Source: Sorangium cellulosum (GTDB lineage Bacteria; Myxococcota_A; Polyangia; Polyangiales; Polyangiaceae). Taken from it: a stretch of DNA of 64,000 bases. Of the stretch, positions 46,628 to 55,581 are shown in pieces. Numbering within the stretch: the first letter of the stretch is position 1; every line of letters begins with the position of its first letter. The translations under genes and the position numbers were made by a program. The stretch is taken from the NCBI RefSeq assembly GCF_002950945.1, contig NZ_CP012673.1, positions 13,817,501-13,881,500 on the forward strand, in the 5' to 3' direction. The notes beneath the pieces are model-generated. The model made no database searches. It was given only the letters and a program-made list of their open reading frames with translations, and was not told where the DNA came from.

Positions 46628-48028
46628 ATGACATCACCGAGGCCAGCCCCGCCGTCCGAAGCCAGCGTCATCGATCTCATCGGCAACACACCGATGATCC
46701 AGGTCACTCAGCTCGACACGGGGCCGTGCGAGCTCTTTCTCAAGCTGGAGAGCCAGAACCCCGGCGGCAGCATCAAGGACCGCATCGGGCTCTCGATGAT
46801 CGAGGCCGCCGAGCGGGCCGGCCAGCTCGGCGGCGAGCGGCGCCACGTCGTGGAGGCGACGGCGGGCAACACGGGCCTTGGCCTCGCGCTCGTCGCGGCG
46901 GGGAAGGGGTACCGGCTGACGCTCGTGATCCCCGACAAGATGAGCCAGGAGAAGGTCTTTCACCTGAAGGCGCTCGGCGCGCACGTGGTGATGACGCGCT
47001 CCGACGTCGAGAAGGGCCACCCGAGCTACTACCAGGACCTGGCGGCCAGCATCGCGCGGGAGGAGGGCGCGTTCTACGTGAACCAGTTCGAGAACCCGGC
47101 GAACCCGCTCGCGCACGAGACCGGGACCGGCCCGGAGATCGACGCGCAGCTCGGCCGCCGGATCGACGCCATGGTGTGCGGCGTCGGCTCCGGCGGCACC
47201 CTGACGGGGCTCTCGCGCTACTTCGCGAAGGCGCAGCCGCGCTGCGAGATGGTGCTCGCCGACCCGGAGGGCTCGGTGCTCGCGGGCTACGTCAAGACGG
47301 GCAACCTCGGCAAGGCGGGCTCGTGGCTCGTCGAGGGCATCGGCGAGGACTTCCTCCCTTCGATCCTCGACCTGTCCCGGGTCAAGCACGCCTACACGAT
47401 CCCCGACCGGGAGAGCCTCGAGACGGCGCGGCTGCTCCTCTCCAAGACGGGTATCCTCGCGGGCTCGTCGTCCGGGACGCTGCTCGCCGCCGCGCTGCGC
47501 TATTGCCGCGAGCAGTCGTCGCCGAAGCGCGTCTGTACCCTCGTGTGCGACAGCGGCAACAAGTACCTCTCGAAGATGTACAACGACTTCTGGATGGCCG
47601 ACCAAGGCTTCACCGATCGGAAGCCGACAGGGGATCTGCGCGACGTGATCACGCGCCGCCACGCGGAGAGGGCGGTCGTGACCGTGCAGCGGGGGGACGC
47701 GCTCCTGGTCGCCTATGCGAGGATGAAGCTCTATGACGTGTCGCAGCTGCCGGTCCTGGAGGACGGCAAGATCGTCGGTTTGCTGGACGAGTCGGACCTC
47801 CTGCTCGCCGCGGTCGACGACGCGTCGCGCTTCCAGCAGCCGGTGGAGACGGCGATGACGACGCGGCTGCGGACGGTCGACGTGCGCACGCCGATCCGGG
47901 ACCTGCTCCCGATGTTCGACGCCGGGCTCGTGCCGATCGTGACGGACGGGGACGAGTTCGTGGGGCTGGTGACGCGCATCGATCTGATCAACCACCTGCG
48001 GCGCCGGGTGAAGCTGCACGAAGTGTGA
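46628..48028 (+). CDS. cbs: Cystathionine beta-synthase with C-terminal CBS domains
   Basis: PLP fold type II enzyme, 466 aa. NPGGSIKDRI carries the PLP Lys; EATAGNTGLGLAL and CGVGSGGTLTG bind substrate and phosphate. Two CBS motifs follow (about 340-460: DVITRRHAERAVVTVQRGDAL, VGLLDESDLLLAA, VGLVTRIDLINHL), as in SAM-regulated CBS enzymes. It joins homocysteine and Ser to cystathionine in transsulfuration; cysteine synthase activity is an alternative, but the regulatory CBS pair favours the first. ATG 46628 has no strong ribosome-binding site. Confidence 0.92.
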   Translation: MTSPRPAPPSEASVIDLIGNTPMIQVTQLDTGPCELFLKLESQNPGGSIKDRIGLSMIEAAERAGQLGGERRHVVEATAGNTGLGLALVAAGKGYRLTLVIPDKMSQEKVFHLKALGAHVVMTRSDVEKGHPSYYQDLAASIAREEGAFYVNQFENPANPLAHETGTGPEIDAQLGRRIDAMVCGVGSGGTLTGLSRYFAKAQPRCEMVLADPEGSVLAGYVKTGNLGKAGSWLVEGIGEDFLPSILDLSRVKHAYTIPDRESLETARLLLSKTGILAGSSSGTLLAAALRYCREQSSPKRVCTLVCDSGNKYLSKMYNDFWMADQGFTDRKPTGDLRDVITRRHAERAVVTVQRGDALLVAYARMKLYDVSQLPVLEDGKIVGLLDESDLLLAAVDDASRFQQPVETAMTTRLRTVDVRTPIRDLLPMFDAGLVPIVTDGDEFVGLVTRIDLINHLRRRVKLHEV

Positions 48029-48071
48029 GCCGCGGCACGGCGCCTTGTGGTGTGGGCGGGCCTGTGATGAC

Positions 48072-49025
48072 ATGGGCGCCATGCACAAGGTGGATGGATT
48101 CAGCACGTTCCCTTTCCAGGTGAGCGCCAGGCGGGCAGCGGCCGGCGTGATGTGTTCGGGGGTGGTCGCCCTCTCGGCCTGCGCGGCGGGCGGCCCTGGC
48201 GCGGCCGCGCCGTCCGCCGCGGCGCCGGCTCCTGCGGTTCCGGCGGAGGGCGGCGGCGCCGCGGGGGGGCCGGCCGCCGCGCAGGGCGCGCCGCGGGGGT
48301 TCGATCTCGCGTCGGCGCGGGTCGTCGACCTGACGCACCCGATCACGCCGGAGATGCCCCTCTTCCCCGGGGGCAAGCCGTACGCCGCGCAGACGCTGGG
48401 AACGGTCGAGAAGGACGGGTATTACATCAACCGGTTCTCGATGGACGAGCACGCGGGCACCCACGTGGACGCGCCGGCGCACTTCAAGGCCGGGGCGGCG
48501 GCGGTCGAGCAGATCGCGCCGGAGCACCTCGTGGGGCCCGCGGCGGTCGTGGACGTGACGGCGAAGGTGGCGGCGAGCCCGGACCATCAGGTCACCGTGG
48601 AGGACCTCCGCGGCTGGGAGGCGCGGCACGGGGCGCTCGGCCCGAGGCACATCGTGCTCGTCCGGACCGGCTGGGCGGCGCGCTGGGGCGATCCCGCGCG
48701 GTACCTGAACCAGGACGCGAAGGGGGTCATGCATTTCCCCGGCGTCTCGGTGGAGGCGAGCCGGTACCTGCACGAGCGCGGCGTGCGCGGCGTCGGGATC
48801 GACACGCTCTCGACCGATCCCGGGCCGAGCCAGACGTTCGAACAGCACAAGGCGTTCCTCGGCGCCGGCGGGTACCATATCGAGAACCTCGCCAATCTGG
48901 ACCAGCTGCCGGAGACGGGGGCGGTCGTGATGGTCGCGCCGCTGCCGCTCGTGCGCGGGAGCGGCGCGCCGGCGCGGGTGCTGGCGCTGGTGCCGGCCGC
49001 CGGGGAAGCGGCGGGCGGTAAATAG
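48072..49025 (+). CDS. Cyclase/kynurenine-formamidase-family lipoprotein
   Basis: Lipobox ALSAC is followed by a long Ala/Gly/Pro linker. The catalytic domain has VVDLTHPITPEMPLFPGG, the metal motif HAGTHVDAPAHF, and GVRGVGIDTLSTDPG. These are the hallmarks of the PF04199 cyclase family (amide/lactone hydrolases). About 317 aa. ATG 48081 is an equally possible start. Export of such an enzyme suggests hydrolysis of an extracytoplasmic amide or lactone; the substrate is unknown. Confidence 0.85.
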   Translation: MGAMHKVDGFSTFPFQVSARRAAAGVMCSGVVALSACAAGGPGAAAPSAAAPAPAVPAEGGGAAGGPAAAQGAPRGFDLASARVVDLTHPITPEMPLFPGGKPYAAQTLGTVEKDGYYINRFSMDEHAGTHVDAPAHFKAGAAAVEQIAPEHLVGPAAVVDVTAKVAASPDHQVTVEDLRGWEARHGALGPRHIVLVRTGWAARWGDPARYLNQDAKGVMHFPGVSVEASRYLHERGVRGVGIDTLSTDPGPSQTFEQHKAFLGAGGYHIENLANLDQLPETGAVVMVAPLPLVRGSGAPARVLALVPAAGEAAGGK

Positions 49026-49154
49026 GTATTACGAAGCCCGGGAAGCGAGCGCCCGGAGGACGGGCGCGCACCGGAGAGCAATGGTAACCGATGGGGGCCA
49101 GCGCGGGCATGAGGCACGTCGCTTCCCGCCGGGGCGCCGCGTCGTGAGTCGCTG

Positions 49155-50252
49155 CTATCGCTGGGGAGGCTCGCCCGGGCCAGGCTCGCCCCCGTCGCCG
49201 TGTGCTGGAGGCGCGGCGCCCGGATAAGGCTGCACCGGCGGCGCGGCGCCCGGATAAGGCTGCACCGGCGGCGCGGCGCCCGGATAAGGCTGCACCGGCG
49301 GCGCGGCGCCCGGATAAGGCTGCACCGGCGGCGCGGTGGTCGGATAGCCCTGCGCCGGGGCCGCCTGGAAGGGCGGCTGCAAGCTCGCCGCGACCCGGCG
49401 CCGGCGGGCGACGCCGCGGAGCACGTAGTACAGCACCCCGCCCATCGCGGCGAGCAGCAGCATCGTGGGGCCGGCCGCGGCGAGCACGACCACGAGGTTC
49501 ACGAGGAACGCCCACGCGTTCTCGATTCCCTCGCTGGCCGCGCGGACGATCTTGTCGCCGGCGGTCACGGGCTCGGGGTCGTGGCGCGTCGTGACCGAGA
49601 GCTTCACCGTGGCATAGGCGATCTGCCCCTCCAGGAGCCGCTCCTGGGCCTCGATCCGCTCTACCGTCTCGCGCACCTGGGCGAGCTCCCGCTCGACGGC
49701 GACCACGTCCGCGAGGCTCCCCGTCTTGTCGGAGAGCAGGTCGAGCAGCCGCTTCTCCTGGGCCCGGGCGTTGCGGAGCCGCGCGCCGATGTCCGCGCGC
49801 TGCTCGGTCACGTCCTCGGCCTTCTCCGCGTCGGCGACCACCTCGCCGACCGAGGCGACCACCGCGCGGAACGCGCCCACCTTGGCCGAGGGGATCCGCG
49901 CCTCGAGCGACGCGCTCCGGGGCGCGCCGCTGCCGTGCACCCTGGCCTCGCTGACGTAACCGCCGTGCTCCTCGATCGCGGAGCGGAGCCGCTGCATCGC
50001 CTGGTCGAAGCCGCCGACCACGATCGTGGTCTCGACGGTGATCCTCATCGCCCGCTGGCCGAGCGCCGGCGTGGAAGACCCCGGCCCGGCCGACCCCGGC
50101 CCGGCCGACCCCGGCTCGCCGGCAGCGAGCGCCGGCGCGGCCGCGGGCTCCGCCTTCATCATCACGGCGGACGGCGGCTCCTCCTTGGAGCACCCGCCCG
50201 CCAGGGGCACCACCGACAACAAGCCGAGGGACAGGATCACACGCAGGCGCAT
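49155..50252 (-). CDS. DUF4349-domain lipoprotein with C-terminal PGAAPPVQPY repeats, 365 aa
   Basis: Signal peptide and lipobox PLAGGC start at ATG 50252 (ATG 50279 is less likely). The DUF4349 part includes MRITVETTIVVGGFDQAMQRL and a coiled-coil (KAEDVTEQRADIGARLRNA...), then one membrane helix (VNLVVVLAAAGPTMLLLAAM) and a tail of Pro-rich 10-residue repeats. The tail comes from a 30-bp tandem repeat. The role is unknown; the layout suggests an envelope protein anchored at both ends. Confidence 0.85.
   Translation of the reverse strand: MRLRVILSLGLLSVVPLAGGCSKEEPPSAVMMKAEPAAAPALAAGEPGSAGPGSAGPGSSTPALGQRAMRITVETTIVVGGFDQAMQRLRSAIEEHGGYVSEARVHGSGAPRSASLEARIPSAKVGAFRAVVASVGEVVADAEKAEDVTEQRADIGARLRNARAQEKRLLDLLSDKTGSLADVVAVERELAQVRETVERIEAQERLLEGQIAYATVKLSVTTRHDPEPVTAGDKIVRAASEGIENAWAFLVNLVVVLAAAGPTMLLLAAMGGVLYYVLRGVARRRRVAASLQPPFQAAPAQGYPTTAPPVQPYPGAAPPVQPYPGAAPPVQPYPGAAPPVQPYPGAAPPAHGDGGEPGPGEPPQR
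49211..49330. repeat. 30-bp tandem repeat in the DUF4349 gene
   Basis: Four exact 30-bp copies (49211-49240, 49241-49270, 49271-49300, 49301-49330) and a diverged fifth (49331-49360). On the minus strand they encode the PGAAPPVQPY repeats. Exact identity suggests recent expansion. Confidence 0.95.
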
Positions 50253-50384
50253 GCGGACAGGATAGCTGCTGAAGAGCACGTCCGGTGAACGGCGCGCAGC
50301 CGGCGCTGCTTACAGCCTGCGGACGAGCTCGCAGGGAACCGACGCGCGCGCCCGGCGCGATCGTTGCCAGGGCCGCCACTCGCC

Positions 50385-51308
50385 ATGTCCACCAGCAGAG
50401 AGGACCTCCTTCGATATGATGTGATCATCGTCGGCGCTGGGCCCGCCGGCCTCAGCGCGGCGCTCATCCTGGGCCGGTGCAGGCGGCGCGTCCTCGTGTG
50501 CGATTCCCGCCGGTACCGCAACGACGCTGCGCAGCTCATGCACGGTTTCCTGTCGCGCGACGGCGTCCCGCCTGCCGAGCTCAGGCGCATCGGGCGCGAG
50601 CAGCTCGCGCCGTACGGTGTCGAGATCCGCGACGTGACCGTCGTCGATCTCCGCGCTGAAAGGAGGCAGTTCGAGGTGACGCTGGAGGGGGGCGAGCGCC
50701 TCGTGTGCCGCAAGCTGCTGCTCGCCACCGGGCTCGTCGACAGGTTGCCCGAACTCCCGGGGCTGGCCGAGATGTACGGCAAGAGCGTGCACCACTGCCC
50801 TTACTGCGACGGCTGGGAGGCGCGCGACCAGCCGATCGGCGTCTACGGACAGGGCTGCACGGGGGTCGCGCTGGCCCTGAACATGAAGACGTGGAGCAGG
50901 GATGTGGTCCTGTTCTCCGACGGTCCCGCCTCCCTGCCCGAGGCCGACGCGGCGCGGCTCGCGCGCCATGAGATCGCCGTGCGCGAGGAGCGCATCGCCC
51001 GGCTGGAGGGCAAGGACGGGATGCTGGAACGGGTGGTGTTCACCGACGGGAGCGCGGTGGCGCGCCGCGCGCTCTTCGTGAAGGCGAGGCAGGAGCAGGG
51101 GTCGGAGCTCGCGAGGAAGCTCCGTTGCGAGGTGACGGAGGAGCGCGGCGTGGAGACGGCGGACAAACACGAGGAGACGACCGTCGAGGGCGTCTTCGTC
51201 GCCGGCGACGCGTCGAAGGACGTGCTGCTCGCGATCATGGCCGCCGCCGAGGGCGCCGACGCGGCGTTCGGGATCAACTGCGCGCTGCAGGAAGAGGATC
51301 TGGCGTAG
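50385..51308 (+). CDS. Thioredoxin-reductase-like FAD/NAD(P) oxidoreductase, 307 aa
   Basis: FAD motif VIIVGAGPAGLSAAL and the redox pair CPYCDG (CxxC) in the usual TrxR position, with VFVAGDASKDVLLAIMAAAEG at the end as the second FAD motif. Low-molecular-weight TrxR-like proteins of this kind reduce small disulfides or oxidise dithiols, as in GliT/HlmI-type enzymes; the partner is unknown. ATG 50385 is preferred to 50364. It is divergent from the DUF4349 lipoprotein gene. Confidence 0.88.
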   Translation: MSTSREDLLRYDVIIVGAGPAGLSAALILGRCRRRVLVCDSRRYRNDAAQLMHGFLSRDGVPPAELRRIGREQLAPYGVEIRDVTVVDLRAERRQFEVTLEGGERLVCRKLLLATGLVDRLPELPGLAEMYGKSVHHCPYCDGWEARDQPIGVYGQGCTGVALALNMKTWSRDVVLFSDGPASLPEADAARLARHEIAVREERIARLEGKDGMLERVVFTDGSAVARRALFVKARQEQGSELARKLRCEVTEERGVETADKHEETTVEGVFVAGDASKDVLLAIMAAAEGADAAFGINCALQEEDLA

Positions 51309-51401
51309 CAGCGGCCGCGCGGGGGCGCGCCGTGCCGGGCTCCCACCCGCGTGACCTGGCGGCCGCGGCGCGCGCAGCGCCGCGGCGCGGTTCCGGGCCG
51401 C

Positions 51402-51881
51402 TCACTCGCCCCGCCCGCCCGGCCCGCGCCCGCGAGGCCCCGGCCCGTGCGGCGGCGGGCGGGGGTGCCGCCTTCGCTCCGCCTCGAGCTCCTCGTACCG
51501 GGCGCGCTGGTCCGGCGTGAGCACCCCCTTCACGCTGGCGTCCGTGCGGTCGCGGAGGGCGTCGAGGGCGGGGCGGCACTCGGAGAGGAGCTTCTCCCGC
51601 TCCGCCTCGGCCTCGGCGAGGGTAGCCCTGAGCTCGCGCACCTGGTCGTCCGTGAGGTCGAGCTGGCGGCGCATCGCCCGGAGGCGGAACTGGGCGCGCG
51701 CCTCGGTCGGAGGACCCCGGAAGGTGGTCTCGAGGTCGCGGAAGGCCGTGGCGCGGCCGATGGCCGTCCCCGCGACGCCGCCGAAGAGGAAGACGGCGGC
51801 GAGCACCGCGAGGGGCTTCCAGCGGCCGGGGGGCGCGGGCGGCGGGGGGGACGCGGGGGACGCGGGGGGGGACGAGGTCAT
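51402..51881 (-). CDS. Spy/CpxP-like periplasmic protein with one membrane anchor, 159 aa
   Basis: An N-terminal Pro-rich segment, one transmembrane helix (WKPLAVLAAVFLFGGVAGTAI) and a helical domain with LDLTDDQVRELRATLAEAEAE and GVLTPDQRARYEEL, the LTxxQ-like pattern of the heavy-metal resistance/Spy family, ending in a Pro/Gly/Arg tail. Its start overlaps the stop of the anti-sigma-like gene (ATGA). It is probably part of the envelope stress or metal response run by the adjacent ECF sigma factor. Confidence 0.8.
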   Translation of the reverse strand: MTSSPPASPASPPPPAPPGRWKPLAVLAAVFLFGGVAGTAIGRATAFRDLETTFRGPPTEARAQFRLRAMRRQLDLTDDQVRELRATLAEAEAEREKLLSECRPALDALRDRTDASVKGVLTPDQRARYEELEAERRRHPRPPPHGPGPRGRGPGGRGE

Positions 51882-52282
51882 TCGCCGGCCTCGAGGGTGT
51901 CCACCGAGGCCATGATCGCGGTGTCGAACTGGCGCTGGCTCTGGAAAGAGAAGGCGACGCTCGCGGCCGCCGCCAGGGCGGTGAGGACGACAGCGGCGCG
52001 GCCGGCGCGGACGATGCCGTCCGCCACCGCGGGGCGCGCCGGCGCGGGCAGCGGAGCGGCCCGGACGGCGCGCAGCACGGCGTCGGTGAAGCCGGCGTCC
52101 GGCGCGAGGCCCTCGGTCGCGCGGGCGAGGCGGGCGACCTCGGCGAGCGGATCACCCGCCGGCGCGGCGGCGCGCATCACGGCGTCGGTGAAGTGGTCGT
52201 CGGCGTCGAGGCGAGCCGTCGCGGCCGCGAGGCGCGCGAGGTCCCGATCGAGCGCGGTCCGGTCGTCGTCGCGGTCAGGCAC
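51878..52282 (-). CDS. Putative anti-sigma factor (single membrane segment), 134 aa
   Basis: A cytoplasmic acidic N-terminus with two repeated DADDHFTDAVMRA/DAGFTDAVLRAV-type helices is followed by one membrane segment (RAAVVLTALAAAASVAFSF) and a short outside tail. It overlaps the ECF sigma gene by 8 bp and the Spy-like gene by 4 bp. The classic zinc-binding HxxxCxxC motif is absent, so the anti-sigma call rests on position and topology. Confidence 0.7.
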   Translation of the reverse strand: MPDRDDDRTALDRDLARLAAATARLDADDHFTDAVMRAAAPAGDPLAEVARLARATEGLAPDAGFTDAVLRAVRAAPLPAPARPAVADGIVRAGRAAVVLTALAAAASVAFSFQSQRQFDTAIMASVDTLEAGE

Positions 52283-52841
52283 TGGGCGCCTCCTTCTCGA
52301 TCTGCCGCGCGCGGAGCGCTGCGCGGGCGCGCACCAAACGTTGCTCGACCGCGCCCTCGGAGCAACCGAGGGCGAGGGCCGCCTCCTTCGCGGGCAGCCC
52401 CTCGACGGCGACGAGGACGAGCGCGGCGCGCTCCTGCGGCGGCAGCGCGGCGAGCAGGGCGTCGAGCTCGCGCAGCGCGACGCGCGCCTCGGCGGAGACG
52501 AGGCCGTCGAAGCGCGGCTCGGCCGGCGCCTCGCGCGGGGTGTCGCGGCGGCGGCGCAGGGCGTCGAGGCAGGCGTTCGTCACGATGCGGTACAGCCAGG
52601 TCTCCACCTTCGATCTCCCGTCGTAGCGCCCTTCCCGCAGGGCGCGGTAGGCGTCGACGAGCGCCTCCTGCAGGGCGTCCTCGGCCTCCGCCAGGTCGCC
52701 GACGAGGCGCGCGGCGAGGCGGTACATCGGCGCGCGCGTGTGCTCGACGATCTGGCGGAAGGCCGCGTCATCGCCCCCGGCGACGCGCGCTGCGACGAGC
52801 CTCAGGTCGACGGTCACGAGCCACCGCGATTCTGCGCCCAT
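52275..52841 (-). CDS. ECF RNA polymerase sigma factor
   Basis: 188 aa. Sigma-2: DAAFRQIVEHTRAPMYRLA, DLAEAEDALQEALVDAYRAL; sigma-4: ALPPQERAALVLVAVEGLPA, GCSEGAVEQRLVRARAAL. Translation may instead begin at a GTG a few codons in (VTVDLRLVA). It sits between the collagen-like lipoprotein (upstream) and the anti-sigma-like gene that overlaps its end, an operon order typical for a sigma factor with its regulator and targets. Confidence 0.92.
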   Translation of the reverse strand: MGAESRWLVTVDLRLVAARVAGGDDAAFRQIVEHTRAPMYRLAARLVGDLAEAEDALQEALVDAYRALREGRYDGRSKVETWLYRIVTNACLDALRRRRDTPREAPAEPRFDGLVSAEARVALRELDALLAALPPQERAALVLVAVEGLPAKEAALALGCSEGAVEQRLVRARAALRARQIEKEAPSA

Positions 52842-52870
52842 CCCATCGCGCGCGCCACCGGGCCCTTCGC

Positions 52871-53932
52871 TCAGCGACGCTCGGGGCCGCGCTCGCCGCG
52901 GCCGGGGCCGTGCTCGCCGCGCTCGCCGCGACCGGGCTTGCCGGCCGCCGGGCCCTTCTCGAGCCGATCGGCGAGCGCGTCGCGCTGCGCCTGGTCGAGG
53001 ATCGGGACGATCGCGGCCAGCGCGTCGACCATGCGGCCCTGGTGTGCCCGCGGGCCGTGTTTCCCGTCCGCCGCCGGCAGAAAGGCGTTCGCGTCGAAGC
53101 GGTCCTCCGCGAACTTCTCGAGGCGGGCGCGCATCTCGGCGCGTTTCGCCGCGAAGTCCGCCTTCCAGGCCTGCCGGTCGGCCTCGCTCGGCCGCGTACC
53201 CTCCAGCGCCTTCTCGATCTGCGCGCGCTGGTCGTCGCGCAGGTCGATCCCGCGGAGGAGGTGGCCGAGCGGACCCCCCTTCATACCGGGGCCGCCCATG
53301 CCGGCGCGCTCGCCGCGCGGGCCGCGCTCGCCCATGTCGCCGCGGGGGCCGCGTTCGCCCTTGCCACCCCAGGGCCCGCGCTCGCCCTGCGCGTCCATCT
53401 TCGCCGCGATGGAGTCGACGAGCGCCCGGCGCTGCTCCTTCGTCAGGGTGGCGTGCAGCGTGCTCAGCGCCCCGGTGACACGCGCGCGGTGCTCCTCGCC
53501 CCCGCGGCCGGCCTCGGCGAGCTTCGCCTCGATCGCGGCCCGATCGATCTTGCCCGCCCTCACGCCGTCGGCGAGCGCCGCGAAGGGCGCCGGGTCCTTC
53601 GGGCGATCCTTCGCGCCGTCGCGCAGGCCGTCGAGCGCGCCCTCGATCGTCGCCTTCTGCGCGTCCGAGAGATCGATCTCGTGGAGCGCCGCGCGCAGGA
53701 GGCGCTCGGGTCCGTGCGCGCCGCCGGGTCGGCCGTGGAAGCCCTTCCGGTCGCCGCGAGGCCCGGCGGCCCGGTCGTCCGTCGACGGCCCCTGCGCGAG
53801 CGCCGCCTCGGCGGCCTCATCGCTCGGCGACGTGTCGCCCTGGCCCGTCTCCGCGGTGCAACCGACCGCACCGACGAGCGCGCCGACGAGCGGCAAAATC
53901 CCACCAAGCCTCCACCAACGAGACTGCATCAT
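52871..53932 (-). CDS. Two-module Spy/LTXXQ lipoprotein with collagen-like linker, 353 aa
   Basis: ATG 53932 follows GGAGAAGAG, with signal and lipobox GAVGC. Two helical modules of the LTxxQ/Spy type (LHEIDLSDAQKATIEGALDG and ...; LRGIDLRDDQRAQIEKALEG) are separated by a run of Gly-x-y triplets such as GERGPWGGKGERGPRGDMGE, and another GERG tract closes the protein. Gly-x-y triplets are collagen-like and rare in such proteins. It leads the operon encoding an ECF sigma factor and anti-sigma-like protein, suggesting it is a chaperone-like sensor of envelope damage or metals. Confidence 0.82.
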   Translation of the reverse strand: MMQSRWWRLGGILPLVGALVGAVGCTAETGQGDTSPSDEAAEAALAQGPSTDDRAAGPRGDRKGFHGRPGGAHGPERLLRAALHEIDLSDAQKATIEGALDGLRDGAKDRPKDPAPFAALADGVRAGKIDRAAIEAKLAEAGRGGEEHRARVTGALSTLHATLTKEQRRALVDSIAAKMDAQGERGPWGGKGERGPRGDMGERGPRGERAGMGGPGMKGGPLGHLLRGIDLRDDQRAQIEKALEGTRPSEADRQAWKADFAAKRAEMRARLEKFAEDRFDANAFLPAADGKHGPRAHQGRMVDALAAIVPILDQAQRDALADRLEKGPAAGKPGRGERGEHGPGRGERGPERR

Positions 53933-54080
53933 GGACTCTTCTCCCTGGGTCGCCCGCGTCGAGCCGAGCGGGTCGTTCATCCCTGGGACGTGGCGGGGGA
54001 GGAGCTCCCTACGGACGAGCGCTCTTTTTTCGGCGGGCGGTGCTCTGGCCGAACGCGCGGTGCTTTGTGAACCGGGCAAG

Positions 54081-54180
54081 GACGCCAAGTGCGCCAAGGA
54101 CGCCAAGTGCGCCAAGACACAAAGAATACGAACAAATTCAATAACTTGGCGTGCTTGGCGTCCTTGGCGCTCTTGGCGTC
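54081..54180. repeat. Inverted repeat of GCCAAG units (36-nt arms)
   Basis: Left arm 54081-54116 is built of GACGCCAAG/GCGCCAAG units; right arm 54145-54180 is its inverted copy with three mismatches. The 28-nt loop is AT-rich. It lies between the collagen-like lipoprotein gene and the Gre factor gene, and no U-tract follows. Similar CTTGGCG-unit repeats occur in many genomes. Confidence 0.9.
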
Positions 54181-54269
54181 AAAATCTTCCGCGATCCTGC
54201 CTGCGGTGATCCCGCACCACCTTCTTTCAGGAGGCGGGCTGGGCAGGCAGCGCGGCCCGCCCCCCGGCC

Positions 54270-54761
54270 TCACTGCACGCCGGTGATGACGTAACTGCGT
54301 GTGCCCTGCGGCGTCGTGACCTCGGCCTCGTCGCCCTCGGACAGGCCCAGCAGGGCCGCCCCGAGCGGGCTCGTCGTCGCGAGCGTCTGCAGCGCGACCC
54401 CCTGGAACTGCAGGCGCTCCCCGCCGGCGGCCGGCAGCAGGAAGTAGAGCGCGCGCCGGTCCCCGCTCTCCAGCTCGACCAGCGCCGAGCTCGCGATGCG
54501 ATCGTCCGGGCCGAAGTCGCGCACGTTCAGGGCGCCGAGCTTGGCGAGCGCCTGCTCGAGCTGGAGCACGCGCTCGCTGTGGCCCCGCGCCACGTACGAC
54601 GCCTCGGTGGCGCGCATGTCCTTGTCGCCCTCGGCGCGGTTCTCCTCGTGTGTCGCCGCGTCGGCGGCGTCGCGCGCCCGCTCCGTCGAGCGCTCCAGCT
54701 CGCGGGCGAGCTGATCCTTGATGGTCGCGAGCAACGCGCGCTTGTCGATGGCCGGCGGCAT
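54270..54761 (-). CDS. GreA/GreB-family transcription factor, 163 aa
   Basis: The N-terminal coiled coil (LARELERSTERARDAADAAT; acidic tip EENRAEGDKDMRATEASYVA) and C-terminal FKBP-like domain (VRDFGPDDRIASSALVELES; TTSPLGAALLGLSEGDEAEV) match the Gre family. It likely rescues backtracked RNA polymerase. The start is ATG 54761; ATG 54800 is possible. Confidence 0.85.
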   Translation of the reverse strand: MPPAIDKRALLATIKDQLARELERSTERARDAADAATHEENRAEGDKDMRATEASYVARGHSERVLQLEQALAKLGALNVRDFGPDDRIASSALVELESGDRRALYFLLPAAGGERLQFQGVALQTLATTSPLGAALLGLSEGDEAEVTTPQGTRSYVITGVQ

Positions 54762-54807
54762 GGACACGTGCACCCTACCAGACCGGATCGCGGCGGTCAC
54801 CCGGCCC

Positions 54808-55581
54808 TCAGCCGCCAGAGCTGCTCGAAGCGACCGGCTGTTGCCTGGACCGAGGGCCGTCGCCCTTGGTCGGCTGAGGCTTCTGCCTGGGCGGCTCGCC
54901 GACCGCGCGCATCCACGCCGAGCTCCCGCACCGGTCGCACGCGGGCGGCTCCTCCCCGCGCTCCACGAGGAGGCCGCAGCCCTCGCACGCCCGGACGCCC
55001 GGCGCCTCCGGCTGCGCGCGGTGGGCGTCCTCGTCCCACGCGGGCAGGATCGAGAGCCCAGGCCGCTCCTCCTGCGCCCTGAGGGTCGTGAAGGACCCGT
55101 TCGCCTCCAGGTGGAGGCGATCCACCTGGCCGAGGTGCTCGAGGCCCTGGGAGCGCAGCTGGGAGAAGATGCGATCGCGCGTGAGCAGCGACGACGAGAT
55201 CGCGCGGTGGTCCAGGCAGCCGTCCGCGACGAGGGTCGTGACGTTGCCCTGCGTGATCTGCTCGAGCCGGTGGTAACGCGCCGTGAGGCTCGCCAGCCCG
55301 CGCTGCATGCCCACCACGAGGAGCGCCACGAACGCCGCCGGGAGCAGCCCGCGATCCGGCGCCTGCATCGCCGGGCCGATCGCCGCGGCCAGCGAGACGA
55401 GCGCGGCCATCTCGTTGCGGCTCATCTGCTTGGCCATCCGCCGGCCCATCAGCCGCATCGATACGACCAGGATGAGGTAGATGAAGACGACGCGGACGAG
55501 GACCTCGAACGCGAAGGACCACGGCGTCTGGCCGCGCAGCATCCGCTCGAGCTCGAAGAGGCGGATCTCCTCAGGCGTCAT
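54808..55581 (-). CDS. YetF-like (DUF421) membrane protein with C-terminal zinc ribbon, 257 aa
   Basis: Three N-terminal membrane helices (FEVLVRVVFIYLILVVSMRL and following) are followed by the cytoplasmic DUF421 domain (GNVTTLVADGCLDHRAIS, DRIFSQLRSQGLEHLGQVDR). Unusually it ends in a zinc ribbon, CEGCG...CDRCG. Start ATG 55581 overlaps the stop of the paralog upstream (ATGA), so both are co-translated. Role unknown; YetF proteins are linked to spore or envelope functions in Bacillus. Confidence 0.85.
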   Translation of the reverse strand: MTPEEIRLFELERMLRGQTPWSFAFEVLVRVVFIYLILVVSMRLMGRRMAKQMSRNEMAALVSLAAAIGPAMQAPDRGLLPAAFVALLVVGMQRGLASLTARYHRLEQITQGNVTTLVADGCLDHRAISSSLLTRDRIFSQLRSQGLEHLGQVDRLHLEANGSFTTLRAQEERPGLSILPAWDEDAHRAQPEAPGVRACEGCGLLVERGEEPPACDRCGSSAWMRAVGEPPRQKPQPTKGDGPRSRQQPVASSSSGG

